This document shows, piece by piece, positions 1 through 8,131 of a stretch of 64,000 nucleotides of DNA. A program made the translations under genes and the position numbers. The notes beneath the pieces were generated by a model, which did not search any database, had not been told where the DNA came from, and saw nothing but the letters and a program-made list of their open reading frames with translations. The first letter of the stretch is position 1. Each line of letters opens with the position of its first letter. Source of the stretch: Flexicrinis sp001567485 (lineage in GTDB: Bacteria > Chloroflexota > Anaerolineae > Aggregatilineales > Phototrophicaceae); the NCBI GenBank assembly GCA_030263635.1, contig SZPI01000024.1, forward strand, positions 8,406 through 72,405. The letters are read 5' to 3'.

Positions 1-1
1 T

Positions 2-463
2 CAGCTGTTCAACCAAGCCGCCGATGCGTTTCGGGCTGCCGGTCAGAAAGATAAGGCCGTCGAAATGCAGGTCAATATCGGGCTTGTCCACCGCGCATTG
101 GGCGAAAACCAGCAGGCGCTTGACCTGATGAGCGCGGCGCTGGCGACGTTTCAAGACATGGGCGACGCGCTGCGCACGGCACAGGTATTGGGCAACATGG
201 GCGGCGTGTATGCCGCGCTCGGCGATCACGAGCAGGCCTACAGCTGCTATGCGCAGGCCGCCGACGTGTTCGAGGAGCTGGGCGAGAAGCAGATGCACGC
301 CGACACCCTCGTCGCGATGGGCACCCTGCAAGTCAAGGAGCGCAAGTTCATCCACGGCGCCGAGACGATGGAAAAGGGCCTCGATAACCTCGAAAAGCTC
401 ACCCGGTCGCAGCGCATGCTCAAGTGGGTGATGAAACGGCGTAATCAAGTCCTGAAGAAGTAG
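2..463 (+). CDS. TPR-repeat protein, C-terminal part (5' end outside window)
   Basis: The frame is open from base 2 to the stop at 463 with no start needed, so only the last 153 residues of the protein are here. They contain about three tetratricopeptide repeats, recognisable by the Gly-8/Ala-20-type spacing in NIGLVHRALGENQQAL, NMGGVYAALGDHEQAY and AMGTLQVKERKFIHGAE, followed by a basic tail. TPRs are helical protein-binding scaffolds; no catalytic domain is visible in the part present, so the function cannot be named. The stop lies 3 bases before the next gene, suggesting co-transcription. Confidence 0.8.
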   Translation, partial: QLFNQAADAFRAAGQKDKAVEMQVNIGLVHRALGENQQALDLMSAALATFQDMGDALRTAQVLGNMGGVYAALGDHEQAYSCYAQAADVFEELGEKQMHADTLVAMGTLQVKERKFIHGAETMEKGLDNLEKLTRSQRMLKWVMKRRNQVLKK

Positions 464-466
464 CTC

Positions 467-2884
467 GTGGCCGTGCGGCACGCTCCCGGCCCGGTTCTCC
501 ATGGGCCGGCCTTCGCTGACGCCGCGCGTGCCTGCATCGTCGCGCTGCTGCTGGCGTCCGTTTATCTCATCACGTATACCGGACGAATCGAGCTGGGCGA
601 CCAGCTTGAGTATTTCGACGCCGTGGGCGGCATGGCGCGCTTCGGCCTTCCGCTGGCGGACGAGGGGATGTGGCAGACTCCCCCGCGCGAGTTTATCGAC
701 GGCCAACCACCGCTGCGCGCGACCATCGCCGACCCGCTGTTCATCGACGTTACCGCGCCGCTGTACGCCCTCGCCGAGCGCATCTCCGGCATCGGCCTTG
801 TGCATACGCTCTGGCTGTTCAACGTCGGCACGAGCGCGCTGGTGGGTGCGCTCGTCTACATCGCCGCCCGCCGCTTCGGGGCCGAGCCGCGCGCGTCGAT
901 CATCACCGCGTTGGCGTTCGGCGTCCTGACGATCTGGTGGACGTACAGCCAGACCTTCTTCCGCGAGCCGTTGATGTGCGTGTGGCTGCTGCTCGCCGTG
1001 CTGGCGCTTTATGACGTGCCGCGCGCGCCCACGCTTCCGCGCCGCCTTCTCGCCGCGCTGACCGCCGCCGCGATGCTCGCGCTGTCGTACCTGACGAAAG
1101 ATGTCACGCTGTTCGCCCTGCCGGGGATGGCGCTGCTCGTCCTCCCGCCCACGGCGTGGCGCAGGACATGGCTCAGGCGGGCCGCCGTGCTTCTGATCGC
1201 CGCGCTGGCCGCGCTCGTGCTGGCGCTGATCTATACCCCGCTGCCCGAACTGCTGCGCGACGTGCTGCCCGGTGGCTATCTGCTGCGTCCGTCGTTCCCG
1301 ATCATCCCGGAGACGACGCGCATCGCCCTTCACACGTATACCCTCAGCATCGGCGGCAGCATCTGGGGCACATCCCCGGTGCTGCTGCTGGCCCTGCCCG
1401 GCGGCCTGCTGCTGTGGCGTCGCCAACCGGCGCTGGCCGCGTCGATCATCGTGATCGCCTTCGGGTTCGTGCTCGGCTATGGGCTGCTGCGCGGAGAGGG
1501 CGAGTTCGGCGGAAACTGGTTCGGCGGCACGATTTGGCCACAGCGCTTCATGCTGCCGGTGCTCCCGCTGCTGATCCTGCTCACGATGGACGTGTGGCCG
1601 AGGCTCAGGCGCTGGCCGGTGCGGGCGGTGGCTGTCGGGCTGTGCGCGTACAGCCTGTGGTGGCAGTTGTCGTCGGTGATATTCAACTGGACGGCCTACG
1701 ACCGCGCCGTGTCCGACGCCAGCTTCGGCCTGACTTACTGGCTGCCCGGCTTCAATGACCTCGCGTATATCCGCCCTGTCGGACTGCTGCGCGCAATCGG
1801 TGTCGAGCCGGTCAACTGGGCATGGGCGCGGGCGGATACGCTGCCCTACGCCGCGCTGTTCGTGATCCCTGCGGTGTTGGCGGCCTTCGCCCTGCGAAAC
1901 CGGCGGACGTGGCTGTTGATCGGGATTTCGGCGGCGTCGCTCATCGTGCTGACATACGGCGGACTGCGCCTGCTGTACGACCGTGATCCGTTCTATCTGG
2001 CGGGCCGCGCCGACCTGTTCGCCGCCGTCGAAGCGATCCGCGCCGACGTGCCGCAAGGGGGCGCGGTGCTGGTCAACAGCCCGGACACGACGTATTTCTG
2101 GATGAACTACGGCAAGGTCGGGCGGCGCTGGATCGTCGGCCTGCCCTATCATCCCGGCGACCGCGGCAGCTTTGAGCAGCCGGTCGAGGTCATGAGCGCG
2201 GACGCACGCAAAGAGATCGCGCCCGGCTTACAGCCGATCATCCGGCAGTGGGAGGCTTACACGCCGGATTTGTGGCTGTTCATGGACAGCAGCCCCGCGC
2301 TGGCATGGTCGCGGCGTCCGTTTGAACGCTACATGGGCGAACGCTACTACCGCGTCAGCGAGCGCGAGTTCTCGGCGTATGCCCGGCTGCTGCGCTATGA
2401 CCTGCACCGCGCGCCGGCATGGGACGCGCCCGCCGTGCCGCAGATCGCCGCGCCCTACACGTTCACGCATCCAGACGGCAGCGGATCGCTCGAACTGCTC
2501 GGCTACACGATCCCGGACGGCGTCGTGCCGGCAGCGGGGCGCATCGTGCCGGTCAGCCTCGTCTGGCGCGCCGATCAGCCGCCAACAGACGACTACACCG
2601 TCGCCCTGTTCGTCGTCAGCGCGGAGAACCCGTTCATACGTGCGCAAGGGGCCGACAGCTGGCTGGGCGCGACGTTTAAGACGACCACGCTGCTCCCGCC
2701 CGGCGAGGCGGTCTGGGATCACCGCGCTGTGCTGCTGCCCGGCGACTGGCCCGACGGCCCGGTGCGCCTGTGGGTCAAGGTGTACGATTTCGACCCCGAA
2801 ACTGGCGTCATCACCGATCTACGGGCCGATGGCGCCGAGGTCGTCGATGGTGTGGTCGCGGTGCTGCCGGGCGAGATTCCGTAA
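467..2884 (+). CDS. GT-C-like polytopic membrane protein with C-terminal beta-sandwich
   Basis: This is an 805-residue protein with a GTG start 3 bases after the TPR stop. About ten to twelve hydrophobic segments fill residues 20-505, with an acidic first extracytoplasmic loop (ELGDQLEYFDAVGG) of the kind that holds the catalytic acid in GT-C glycosyltransferases (GT39/PMT relatives). Residues 510-805 are soluble: an alpha/beta part, then a beta-sandwich-like tail containing LLGYTIPDGVVPAAG, often seen at the end of Chloroflexota glycosyltransferase-like proteins. The likely role is sugar transfer from a lipid-linked donor at the outer face of the membrane. Acceptor and sugar are unknown, and the GT assignment rests on topology, not on a proven motif. 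Confidence 0.65.
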   Translation: MAVRHAPGPVLHGPAFADAARACIVALLLASVYLITYTGRIELGDQLEYFDAVGGMARFGLPLADEGMWQTPPREFIDGQPPLRATIADPLFIDVTAPLYALAERISGIGLVHTLWLFNVGTSALVGALVYIAARRFGAEPRASIITALAFGVLTIWWTYSQTFFREPLMCVWLLLAVLALYDVPRAPTLPRRLLAALTAAAMLALSYLTKDVTLFALPGMALLVLPPTAWRRTWLRRAAVLLIAALAALVLALIYTPLPELLRDVLPGGYLLRPSFPIIPETTRIALHTYTLSIGGSIWGTSPVLLLALPGGLLLWRRQPALAASIIVIAFGFVLGYGLLRGEGEFGGNWFGGTIWPQRFMLPVLPLLILLTMDVWPRLRRWPVRAVAVGLCAYSLWWQLSSVIFNWTAYDRAVSDASFGLTYWLPGFNDLAYIRPVGLLRAIGVEPVNWAWARADTLPYAALFVIPAVLAAFALRNRRTWLLIGISAASLIVLTYGGLRLLYDRDPFYLAGRADLFAAVEAIRADVPQGGAVLVNSPDTTYFWMNYGKVGRRWIVGLPYHPGDRGSFEQPVEVMSADARKEIAPGLQPIIRQWEAYTPDLWLFMDSSPALAWSRRPFERYMGERYYRVSEREFSAYARLLRYDLHRAPAWDAPAVPQIAAPYTFTHPDGSGSLELLGYTIPDGVVPAAGRIVPVSLVWRADQPPTDDYTVALFVVSAENPFIRAQGADSWLGATFKTTTLLPPGEAVWDHRAVLLPGDWPDGPVRLWVKVYDFDPETGVITDLRADGAEVVDGVVAVLPGEIP

Positions 2885-2912
2885 AGGGGTGCTGAGGAAG
2901 GGCAAAACGGCT

Positions 2913-2945
2913 GAACCCCAGAGGACACGAAGGACACAAAGAAAG
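2913..2945 (+). repeat. Dispersed CAGAGGACAC-type repeat
   Basis: The sequence GAACCCCAGAGGACACGAAG, continuing into GACACAAAGAAAG, lies in the 143-base gap between two convergent genes. Inverted relatives occur at 10229-10264, 10436-10470 and 45434-45465. The unit is a loose GGACAC repeat without coding potential. Confidence 0.6.
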
Positions 2946-3027
2946 ATTCTAAGGGGCGACCCGCCAGCAGGGCGCCACTTTCCACGGCATCGCGGTTTCT
3001 TCCTGCTGCTCCGCTTTGCCAATAGTG

Positions 3028-4098
3028 TTACCCATCTCTCCGGTCTATACCGTCTTGAACGTGTCGCTTCGTAGGAAACGGCGACGCAGACATCCCGCCA
3101 AGCGCATCCATCAGCGCGCCAATGGAGTCCGTGCCGTGAGACTCACCGCTTACGACGAGCGTCCACGGGTGTTCGGCGTCGGGTGAAAGCGTAACATGCG
3201 GGATGTCGTCCGGCGCTTGGTCGACTACGGCGTAGCCCTCACGTTCGAGCGCACGCCGCGTCCACACCGAGGCGATGCCCTCACCTTGAAGCACGATCGG
3301 GCGCTTGCCCATCCCGTTCGTCTTGAACGCCCCCGACTCAAGGTCGAACTCGACATTGGCGCTGGCGAATGCCGTCTCGAAAGCGCCTTGCAGCACGAGG
3401 TCTTCCGGCAGGCCGGCGGTCACCGTCCCACGGTCGTCAATCAGCCAAAGGTGATCGGCGTTACGCAGCGCGAGGTCGAGGTCGTGTGTCGACAGCAGCA
3501 CGGTGCGCCCGGTGCGCCGCGCCAACCCGCGCAGCAGCAGCATCACTTCGACGCGCCGTGGCAGGTCGAGAAACGCGGTCGGTTCGTCGAGGATCATCAG
3601 GTCGGGTTCTTGCGCTAGCGCCCGCGCGATCATGATTTTCTGGCGCTCGCCGTCGCTCATGGCGTTGATCGGCCGCCCCGCCAGCGGCAGCGCGCCAACC
3701 TGCGCAAGCGACTCGCGGATCACCGCGTGATCTTGCTCGCTGAGATGGCCGTGCCACGACGTGTACGGCTGTCGCCCCATCGCCACCAGCGCGTATCCGG
3801 TGAATAACCCGATCTCGGTGCGCTGTGTGAGCACAACGCTGAGCTGGCGGGCGCGCTCCGCCGCCGACATGCGGTGGATGTCACGGCCGCGCAGATCGAC
3901 CCGCCCGCCGACCGGGTTCTGCATCCCGGCGATCGTGCGCAGCAGCGTCGACTTGCCGGCCCCGTTCGGCCCGATCACACAGACGAGCTTACCGGCATCC
4001 AGCGTGACCGAGAACGGCTGTACGACGACCAACGGCGGCCTGCGGCCCTGAAAGTAGCCCGCGCTCACGTCGTGCAGATAAATCAAGGGGTCGGTCAT
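3028..4098 (-). CDS. btuD: B12/iron-type ABC transporter ATPase with C-terminal extension
   Basis: This is a 356-residue FecE/BtuD-type ATP-binding subunit. It has Walker A GPNGAGKST at about 43-51, the signature MSDGERQ at about 147-153 (SDGE in place of the usual SGGQ/SGGE) and Walker B LMILDEP at about 167-173. The start is the ATG at 4098, which overlaps the permease stop by four bases (ATGA); a longer reading would cut into the permease gene. FecE-type subunits are usually about 255 residues, so roughly 100 residues at the C-terminus are extra. They include an alpha/beta-looking stretch (IVLQGEGIASVWTRRALERE) of unknown role. The cobalamin riboswitch at the head of the operon indicates corrinoid import. 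The symbol follows from that context. Confidence 0.85.
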   Translation of the reverse strand: MTDPLIYLHDVSAGYFQGRRPPLVVVQPFSVTLDAGKLVCVIGPNGAGKSTLLRTIAGMQNPVGGRVDLRGRDIHRMSAAERARQLSVVLTQRTEIGLFTGYALVAMGRQPYTSWHGHLSEQDHAVIRESLAQVGALPLAGRPINAMSDGERQKIMIARALAQEPDLMILDEPTAFLDLPRRVEVMLLLRGLARRTGRTVLLSTHDLDLALRNADHLWLIDDRGTVTAGLPEDLVLQGAFETAFASANVEFDLESGAFKTNGMGKRPIVLQGEGIASVWTRRALEREGYAVVDQAPDDIPHVTLSPDAEHPWTLVVSGESHGTDSIGALMDALGGMSASPFPTKRHVQDGIDRRDG

Positions 4099-5240
4099 GA
4101 TGAAAACGACTCCTTGATGTTCTGACGGCGCAGCAGCACCCAGATCACGACCGGCGCGCCGATCAGCGACGTGACCGCGTTCAGCGGCAGGACGATGTTG
4201 CTGCCCGGCACGCTGGCGGCGAACGCCGCGATCAGCGCGACGAGCGCGCCGACCAGCATGGTCAGCGGGGTCAATTGGTGATGATCCGCCGTGTTGAACA
4301 GGCTGCGGCACAGATGCGGCACGGCGATCCCGATGAACCCGATCGGGCCGCAGAACGCGGTGATCGTGCCAGCCAATACCGCCGCCGTCGTCAAGATGGC
4401 GAAACGCGCGCGCATCAGATTGATCCCCATGCTGAACGCATACGACTCACCCAGCAGCAGCGCGTTCAGCGGCTTGCCGAGCAGAAACGCGGCGAACAGC
4501 CCGCCGGCGATCATCGGCCCTAGAATAACGAGCTGGCCCCATGTCACGCCGGTGAAGCTGCCGAACGTCCATGTGATGTACGCCTGTATCCGTTCTGGAA
4601 TGCTGAAGTACAGCAGCAAGCTGACGGCCGCGCTGGTCAGGTAGCCGAACAGCAGCCCCAGCACCAGCAGCGACATCCCGCTGGCGATCCGGCGCGCCGC
4701 GAACAGCACGATCATCAGCACCACCGCGGCGCCAGCCGAAGCCGCCACCGCCAGCGCCAGATCGCCCATCAGGCCCAGCCCGGCCAAGAAACTCGTCGTG
4801 ACACCGCCGACCGCCAGCACGACCAGCGCCACGCCGAGGCTCGCGCCGGAGCTGACGCCCAGCACGAACGGGTCGGCGAGCGGGTTGCGGAAGAACGTTT
4901 GCATCAGTAGGCCGGCGACTCCTAACCCCGCGCCCGCCAGAATAGCCGTGATGGCCTGCGGCAGGCGGAAGTCGAGGATGATCCGCGTCCACGATGGGCG
5001 CGCCACGTCATGACCGAGCAGCACGCGCACCACATCCTCGACCGGGATCGACACCGACCCGACCGCCAGCGTCGTCAGGAACATCACGACCAGCGCCATC
5101 AGCAAGGCAGCGATCAGCACCGGCTTAAGGACGGGCATCGCCGTGCGAACCGCACTGGGCGCCGCCGTCCCACGCTCCGGTGAGTCGGGGCGGTGCGTCG
5201 TCTCGTATCCCTGTCCGCCGCTGTTCTCCGGCCGGCTCAT
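4095..5240 (-). CDS. btuC: B12/iron-type ABC transporter permease (FecCD family)
   Basis: This is a 381-residue FecCD/BtuC family permease with about ten membrane helices. Family landmarks include VGSVSIP near the N-terminus, FRLPQAITAILAGAGLGVAG, QTFFRNPLADPFVLGVSSGA and FCGPIGFIGIAVPHLCR. I chose the ATG at 5240 (MSRPENSGG); upstream in-frame codons run through the intercistronic hairpin. It would form the membrane dimer that passes the corrinoid from the binding protein (5306-6508) to the cytoplasm, powered by the ATPase encoded next, whose start overlaps this stop by four bases. Specificity for B12 rather than ferric siderophore rests on the upstream riboswitch. Confidence 0.9.
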   Translation of the reverse strand: MSRPENSGGQGYETTHRPDSPERGTAAPSAVRTAMPVLKPVLIAALLMALVVMFLTTLAVGSVSIPVEDVVRVLLGHDVARPSWTRIILDFRLPQAITAILAGAGLGVAGLLMQTFFRNPLADPFVLGVSSGASLGVALVVLAVGGVTTSFLAGLGLMGDLALAVAASAGAAVVLMIVLFAARRIASGMSLLVLGLLFGYLTSAAVSLLLYFSIPERIQAYITWTFGSFTGVTWGQLVILGPMIAGGLFAAFLLGKPLNALLLGESYAFSMGINLMRARFAILTTAAVLAGTITAFCGPIGFIGIAVPHLCRSLFNTADHHQLTPLTMLVGALVALIAAFAASVPGSNIVLPLNAVTSLIGAPVVIWVLLRRQNIKESFSS

Positions 5241-5261
5241 GGGCGATGTCCTTATCGAACA

Positions 5262-5295
5262 GCAGTCCGGGCAGGGCGTCCCCCACCCGGACTGC
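5262..5295 (-). promoter_or_regulatory. Intercistronic hairpin between btuF and btuC
   Basis: GCAGTCCGGG (5262-5271) and CCCGGACTGC (5286-5295) form a perfect 10-bp stem with a 14-base loop in the 65-base gap between the binding-protein stop and the permease start. There is no T-run, so it is not a classical terminator. Such stems often protect the upstream mRNA and keep the binding protein more abundant than the transporter; that role is an inference here. Confidence 0.55.
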
Positions 5296-5305
5296 GCGAT
5301 TATCG

Positions 5306-6508
5306 CTACTGTGCCGCGCCGAGCCGCTGGTAGTACACCAGCTCGTGATCGGGCAGCAGGTCGGGGTGGAAGATCGAGATCAGATCGGCGAGGATCACAT
5401 CCGGATTGGCCGCGCCACTCTCGAAGTAGTCGCTGCCGCCGTTGGCGTTCATCCGCTTGTTGTTGTTCCACACGTTGCCATTGGCGACGGCGGCGAAGCC
5501 CTCAAAGCGCGAGTCGTCGGCCAGCATTTGTTCGGTGGTCGCCCAGAACTGGTTGGCATTGACCCAGAACTCGGCTTCCGCGCCGCGCTCGAACACGACT
5601 TCAAAGTCGAGGGGCACGCTGGTGCCGGGCTGATCCGCAAACAGGAAGTCCGCGCCGGCATCGGCGATCAACTGCGCGATGGTGCTGTCAGCGCCCGGCA
5701 TATACCACGTCCCGCTGTACGGGCTGGCGGCGATAGCGGTCGGGCGTTCTTCGACCCCGGCCGTCAGCACGGTCAGCGCCTCGTAGCGTTCAGCCACGCC
5801 GGCGAACACGTCGGACGCCTCAGCCTCGGTGTTGAAGAACAGCGAGACGTATTTGCCCCATTCGGCCTGCCCCAGTGGCGACGTATCGGCGTAATCACCG
5901 TTCAACACCGCCGTGACGCCGGCCGTCTGAAGCTGGTCGAGGGTCGTGCCGCCGGCGAAGAACTCCTGCGCCATCACGAGATCCGGCTCAAGGCTCAGCA
6001 GCAGTTCCATGTTGATGTCGCCGCCGCTGCCGCCCCCGCCGATCTCGGCCACGTCACCGGCCTCGGCCATCTCAAGCACGGCCTCACTGCTGGTGAACAG
6101 CGTCGTGTCGACGCCGATCAGCCGGTCAAGCACGCCCTGCGCTTCGAGGGCCGGCAGGATCGTGGTCGCCATCGCGACGAAACGCTGCACCGGCACCTCG
6201 ACGGTCACGGCATCCTCGAAGCCCTCAGGCGCGGGGGTGCCGCACTGCACGAGGACGTACGTTTGCGGCGCTTCTGCGCCCGGCCACGGCAGGATGGTGA
6301 CGACCTTGTAGTTGTTGAAGTATTCGACCGAGAAGTTCTCGGCATATTCGATCTCGGCCTTGGCCGGGAAGTAGTCGACCGCGGGATCGTAGTTCTCGAC
6401 ACAGGCATCGACGAGGTTCGCCTCAGCGACGGCCTCCTGCGCCGACACGCCGACAGCGAGCACGGCGATCAAGCCGATAACGAGCATTACGCGACGTACG
6501 GTGTTCAT
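5306..6508 (-). CDS. btuF: Periplasmic-binding-type B12 transport protein, secreted
   Basis: This is a 400-residue substrate-binding protein of the TroA/BtuF/FepB fold. The ATG at 6508 is preceded by a strong AAGGAGT ribosome site. Residues 1-23 (MNTVRRVMLVIGLIAVLAVG and on to VSAQE) look like a signal peptide. The body shows the two-lobe pattern with a central helix region (VMAQEFFAGGTTLDQLQTAG) and the C-lobe ending DLISIFHPDLLPDHELVYY, typical of this family. It is first in the operon, directly behind a cobalamin riboswitch, so corrinoid capture is the likely role. An iron-chelate ligand cannot be ruled out from protein sequence alone. Confidence 0.85.
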   Translation of the reverse strand: MNTVRRVMLVIGLIAVLAVGVSAQEAVAEANLVDACVENYDPAVDYFPAKAEIEYAENFSVEYFNNYKVVTILPWPGAEAPQTYVLVQCGTPAPEGFEDAVTVEVPVQRFVAMATTILPALEAQGVLDRLIGVDTTLFTSSEAVLEMAEAGDVAEIGGGGSGGDINMELLLSLEPDLVMAQEFFAGGTTLDQLQTAGVTAVLNGDYADTSPLGQAEWGKYVSLFFNTEAEASDVFAGVAERYEALTVLTAGVEERPTAIAASPYSGTWYMPGADSTIAQLIADAGADFLFADQPGTSVPLDFEVVFERGAEAEFWVNANQFWATTEQMLADDSRFEGFAAVANGNVWNNNKRMNANGGSDYFESGAANPDVILADLISIFHPDLLPDHELVYYQRLGAAQ

Positions 6509-6544
6509 CTGGACTCCTTGTCCGTAGGGATGGCACTGCCCAAC

Positions 6545-6567
6545 AAAAACCCCGCTTGGGAGCGGGG
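6545..6567 (-). terminator. Intrinsic terminator of the B12 riboswitch
   Basis: On the minus strand the RNA reads CCCCGCT-CCCA-AGCGGGG followed by UUUUU (bases 6549-6545). It sits between the aptamer and the btuF ribosome site, which places it as the OFF structure of the expression platform. Confidence 0.8.
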
Positions 6568-6620
6568 TAAGCAAATAGAAGTCACCTATGCTTGTACCCT
6601 TTCTCCACGAAGGACACGAT

Positions 6621-6775
6621 CAAGCAAGTCTTCAGGTGAGTTATCGGGCTTCGGCGGATGATGCCGTTACCGTTGCGGGACAGCGCCGGACTTGCACCGG
6701 ACTTCCCTCACTTCAGAAGACGCACTCAGCTGTGGTTACGCGCTACCTCAAAGCAAGCACTCCTGCGCTTTGGAT
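6621..6775 (-). promoter_or_regulatory. Cobalamin riboswitch aptamer upstream of btuFCD
   Basis: Read on the minus strand, 6711-6664 contains the conserved core GGGAAGTCCGGTGCAAGTCC, then GGCGCTGTCCCGCAACGGTAA, matching the B12-element consensus (compare AGGGAA...GCGCAGCGGTAA in E. coli btuB). Downstream, GAAGCCCGA and TGAAGACTTGC match the 3' consensus AAGCCCGAAGACCTGCC, with a short insertion. The outer 5' boundary (about 6775) is approximate because I could not pair P1 by eye. Together with the terminator at 6545-6567 this should stop transcription of btuFCD when B12 is plentiful. Confidence 0.9.
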
Positions 6776-6963
6776 CGTTTACGCCGCCCACGAATATCTT
6801 CCATGTGCGGACGGTAACAGTGTACAGTATACCGGAACGATTCCGGATCGGGTATCTCGAAACGCTGCAACGGCGCATTTCAGATCCTTGGCGGATGACT
6901 CCGCAGGTCGCGGTCAGCGCTGAGCCGGCATGTCCCTACGGTGTATCCGCTGGGCCTCTTTAC

Positions 6964-7077
6964 TCCTAAGCACGAAGTTGAGAGTGATGAGTGATGAGAA
7001 AACGCCGCGCCGCATCACTCGACTAACGGTGCAAGATGGGAGACCGAATCTCTCGACTTACGAACACCGGCTTAGAG
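6964..7077 (+). repeat. Dispersed 115-bp element, copy 1
   Basis: The block starts CCTAAGCACGAAGTTGAGAG and ends ACGAACACCGGCTTAG. It is nearly matched, inverted, at 38540-38654. A 41-base core (GATGGGAGACCGAATCTCTC and on) recurs at 30005-30045. It sits in the 730-base gap between the btuF start and the DUF4230 gene. No protein fits it. Confidence 0.75.
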
Positions 7078-7239
7078 TTTTGAGGCGGGTACAAGGATGC
7101 GAGACATCCGTCTGAGGGCGGGGTTCGAGGCGACAGCAGCGGTCAACACGCCCGTTTGTCTTTGAGGCAGGCCATCCGTGTTACAATCAGAATCCCCTGG
7201 ACATGCGGCTTGTACGAAAAGTCCGAGATACGAAAACTC

Positions 7240-7971
7240 ATGGGCAAGGCGATCAACTTCAATCTGGGATGCGTGATTGTTCTCGGAATTCTGGCCGCCG
7301 CGATCGCGTGTGGTCTAGCCACTGGCGGCTTTGACATGGTTCGCGGCGTGTTCCAGTCGCTCGCCCCGCAGCCTCCGACCTCACAGATCGCAAGCACCCA
7401 GACAATCTTTCAGGGCATTCGATCACTGGGACAGCTCGTGACCGTAAAGGTCGAGGTGGCAAAGGCGGGGATTGATGTCGTTACCCATTACGGCATCGCG
7501 AACGTGTGCCGCGTTGGGGCGAGCCACGTTGCTCAAGGCACGATTGAGGCCGGCATCGATCTGGGCGCCGTCACGGCCGAAGACATCGTCTTTGATGAAG
7601 CAAGCAGTACGTACACCATCAGGCTTCCCGCAGCCCGCCTGACAGGGTGCTATCTCGACCCGATTGCGACCCAGCAGTACCGTTCATTCGGCACAAGCCC
7701 CGTTTGCTGGATAGATTCTGACGAGATGCGGCGTCTCGCAAGCTATGTCGCGATCAACGAGTTTCGCGATGATGCGCTTGAGGGCGGGATCCTACTGGAT
7801 GCGCAGCGGCAGGCGGATGTTGTTATCACCAGCTTCGTCCGTGCCCTGACCTCAAAAGAGGTGAAGATCGAGTTTCAGACCGGGCAGAACGAGCTTCCCG
7901 TTTCGTGCCAGCCAGAGCCGCCCGGCCTGTGGTACTTTGAGGAGTCGTCCGGGCTTTGGCGAAAACGTTAG
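7240..7971 (+). CDS. DUF4230 family membrane-anchored protein
   Basis: This is a 243-residue protein with one N-terminal membrane segment (about residues 9-26, CVIVLGILAAAIACGLA). The rest is an extracytoplasmic domain with DUF4230 features: SLGQLVTVKVE, AGIDLGAV and the IRLPAARLTGCYLDP region. The family has no established function. I chose the ATG at 7240 because the upstream 28 codons lack membrane or family character and overlap a promoter-like TACAAT at about 7181. It is a single gene, convergent with typA. Confidence 0.75.
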   Translation: MGKAINFNLGCVIVLGILAAAIACGLATGGFDMVRGVFQSLAPQPPTSQIASTQTIFQGIRSLGQLVTVKVEVAKAGIDVVTHYGIANVCRVGASHVAQGTIEAGIDLGAVTAEDIVFDEASSTYTIRLPAARLTGCYLDPIATQQYRSFGTSPVCWIDSDEMRRLASYVAINEFRDDALEGGILLDAQRQADVVITSFVRALTSKEVKIEFQTGQNELPVSCQPEPPGLWYFEESSGLWRKR

Positions 7972-8016
7972 CCGCGATCATTGGTCCGGTTGAACGCCCA
8001 ACCCTGCTGGTTCAGC

Positions 8017-8041
8017 AAAAACCCCTCTCACACGAGAGGGG
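8017..8041 (-). terminator. Intrinsic terminator of typA
   Basis: On the minus strand the RNA is CCCCTCT-CGTGTG-AGAGGGG followed by UUUUU (8021-8017). The T-run is only on this strand, so it serves typA rather than the convergent DUF4230 gene. Confidence 0.8.
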
Positions 8042-8064
8042 CTTGCGTTGGAACCCTGTCAGCC

Positions 8065-8127
8065 GATGTCTGACGCCTGACCCCTGACCCCTGAAAACTG
8101 ACCCCTAATGTCTGGCCCCTGCCCTCT
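8065..8127 (+). repeat. CTGACCCCTGA-type short tandem repeat
   Basis: The repeat is an array of degenerate CTGACCC(C)/CTGAAAA units (TGACGCCTGACCCCTGACCC and on) between the typA terminator and stop. Related arrays lie at 10390-10437, 10592-10643, 38103-38143, 59921-59965 and 60061-60090. It is non-coding. Confidence 0.6.
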
Positions 8128-8131
8128 ACCC

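Noticed and set aside
5180..6661. A 493-codon plus-strand frame opposite btuF
   Set aside because: The minus strand has signal peptide, binding-protein motifs, ribosome site and riboswitch; the plus frame is a GC-skew shadow.
6588..7115. Short plus-strand frames upstream of the DUF4230 gene
   Set aside because: The first two are the antisense of the cobalamin riboswitch; the third covers the dispersed 115-bp element.
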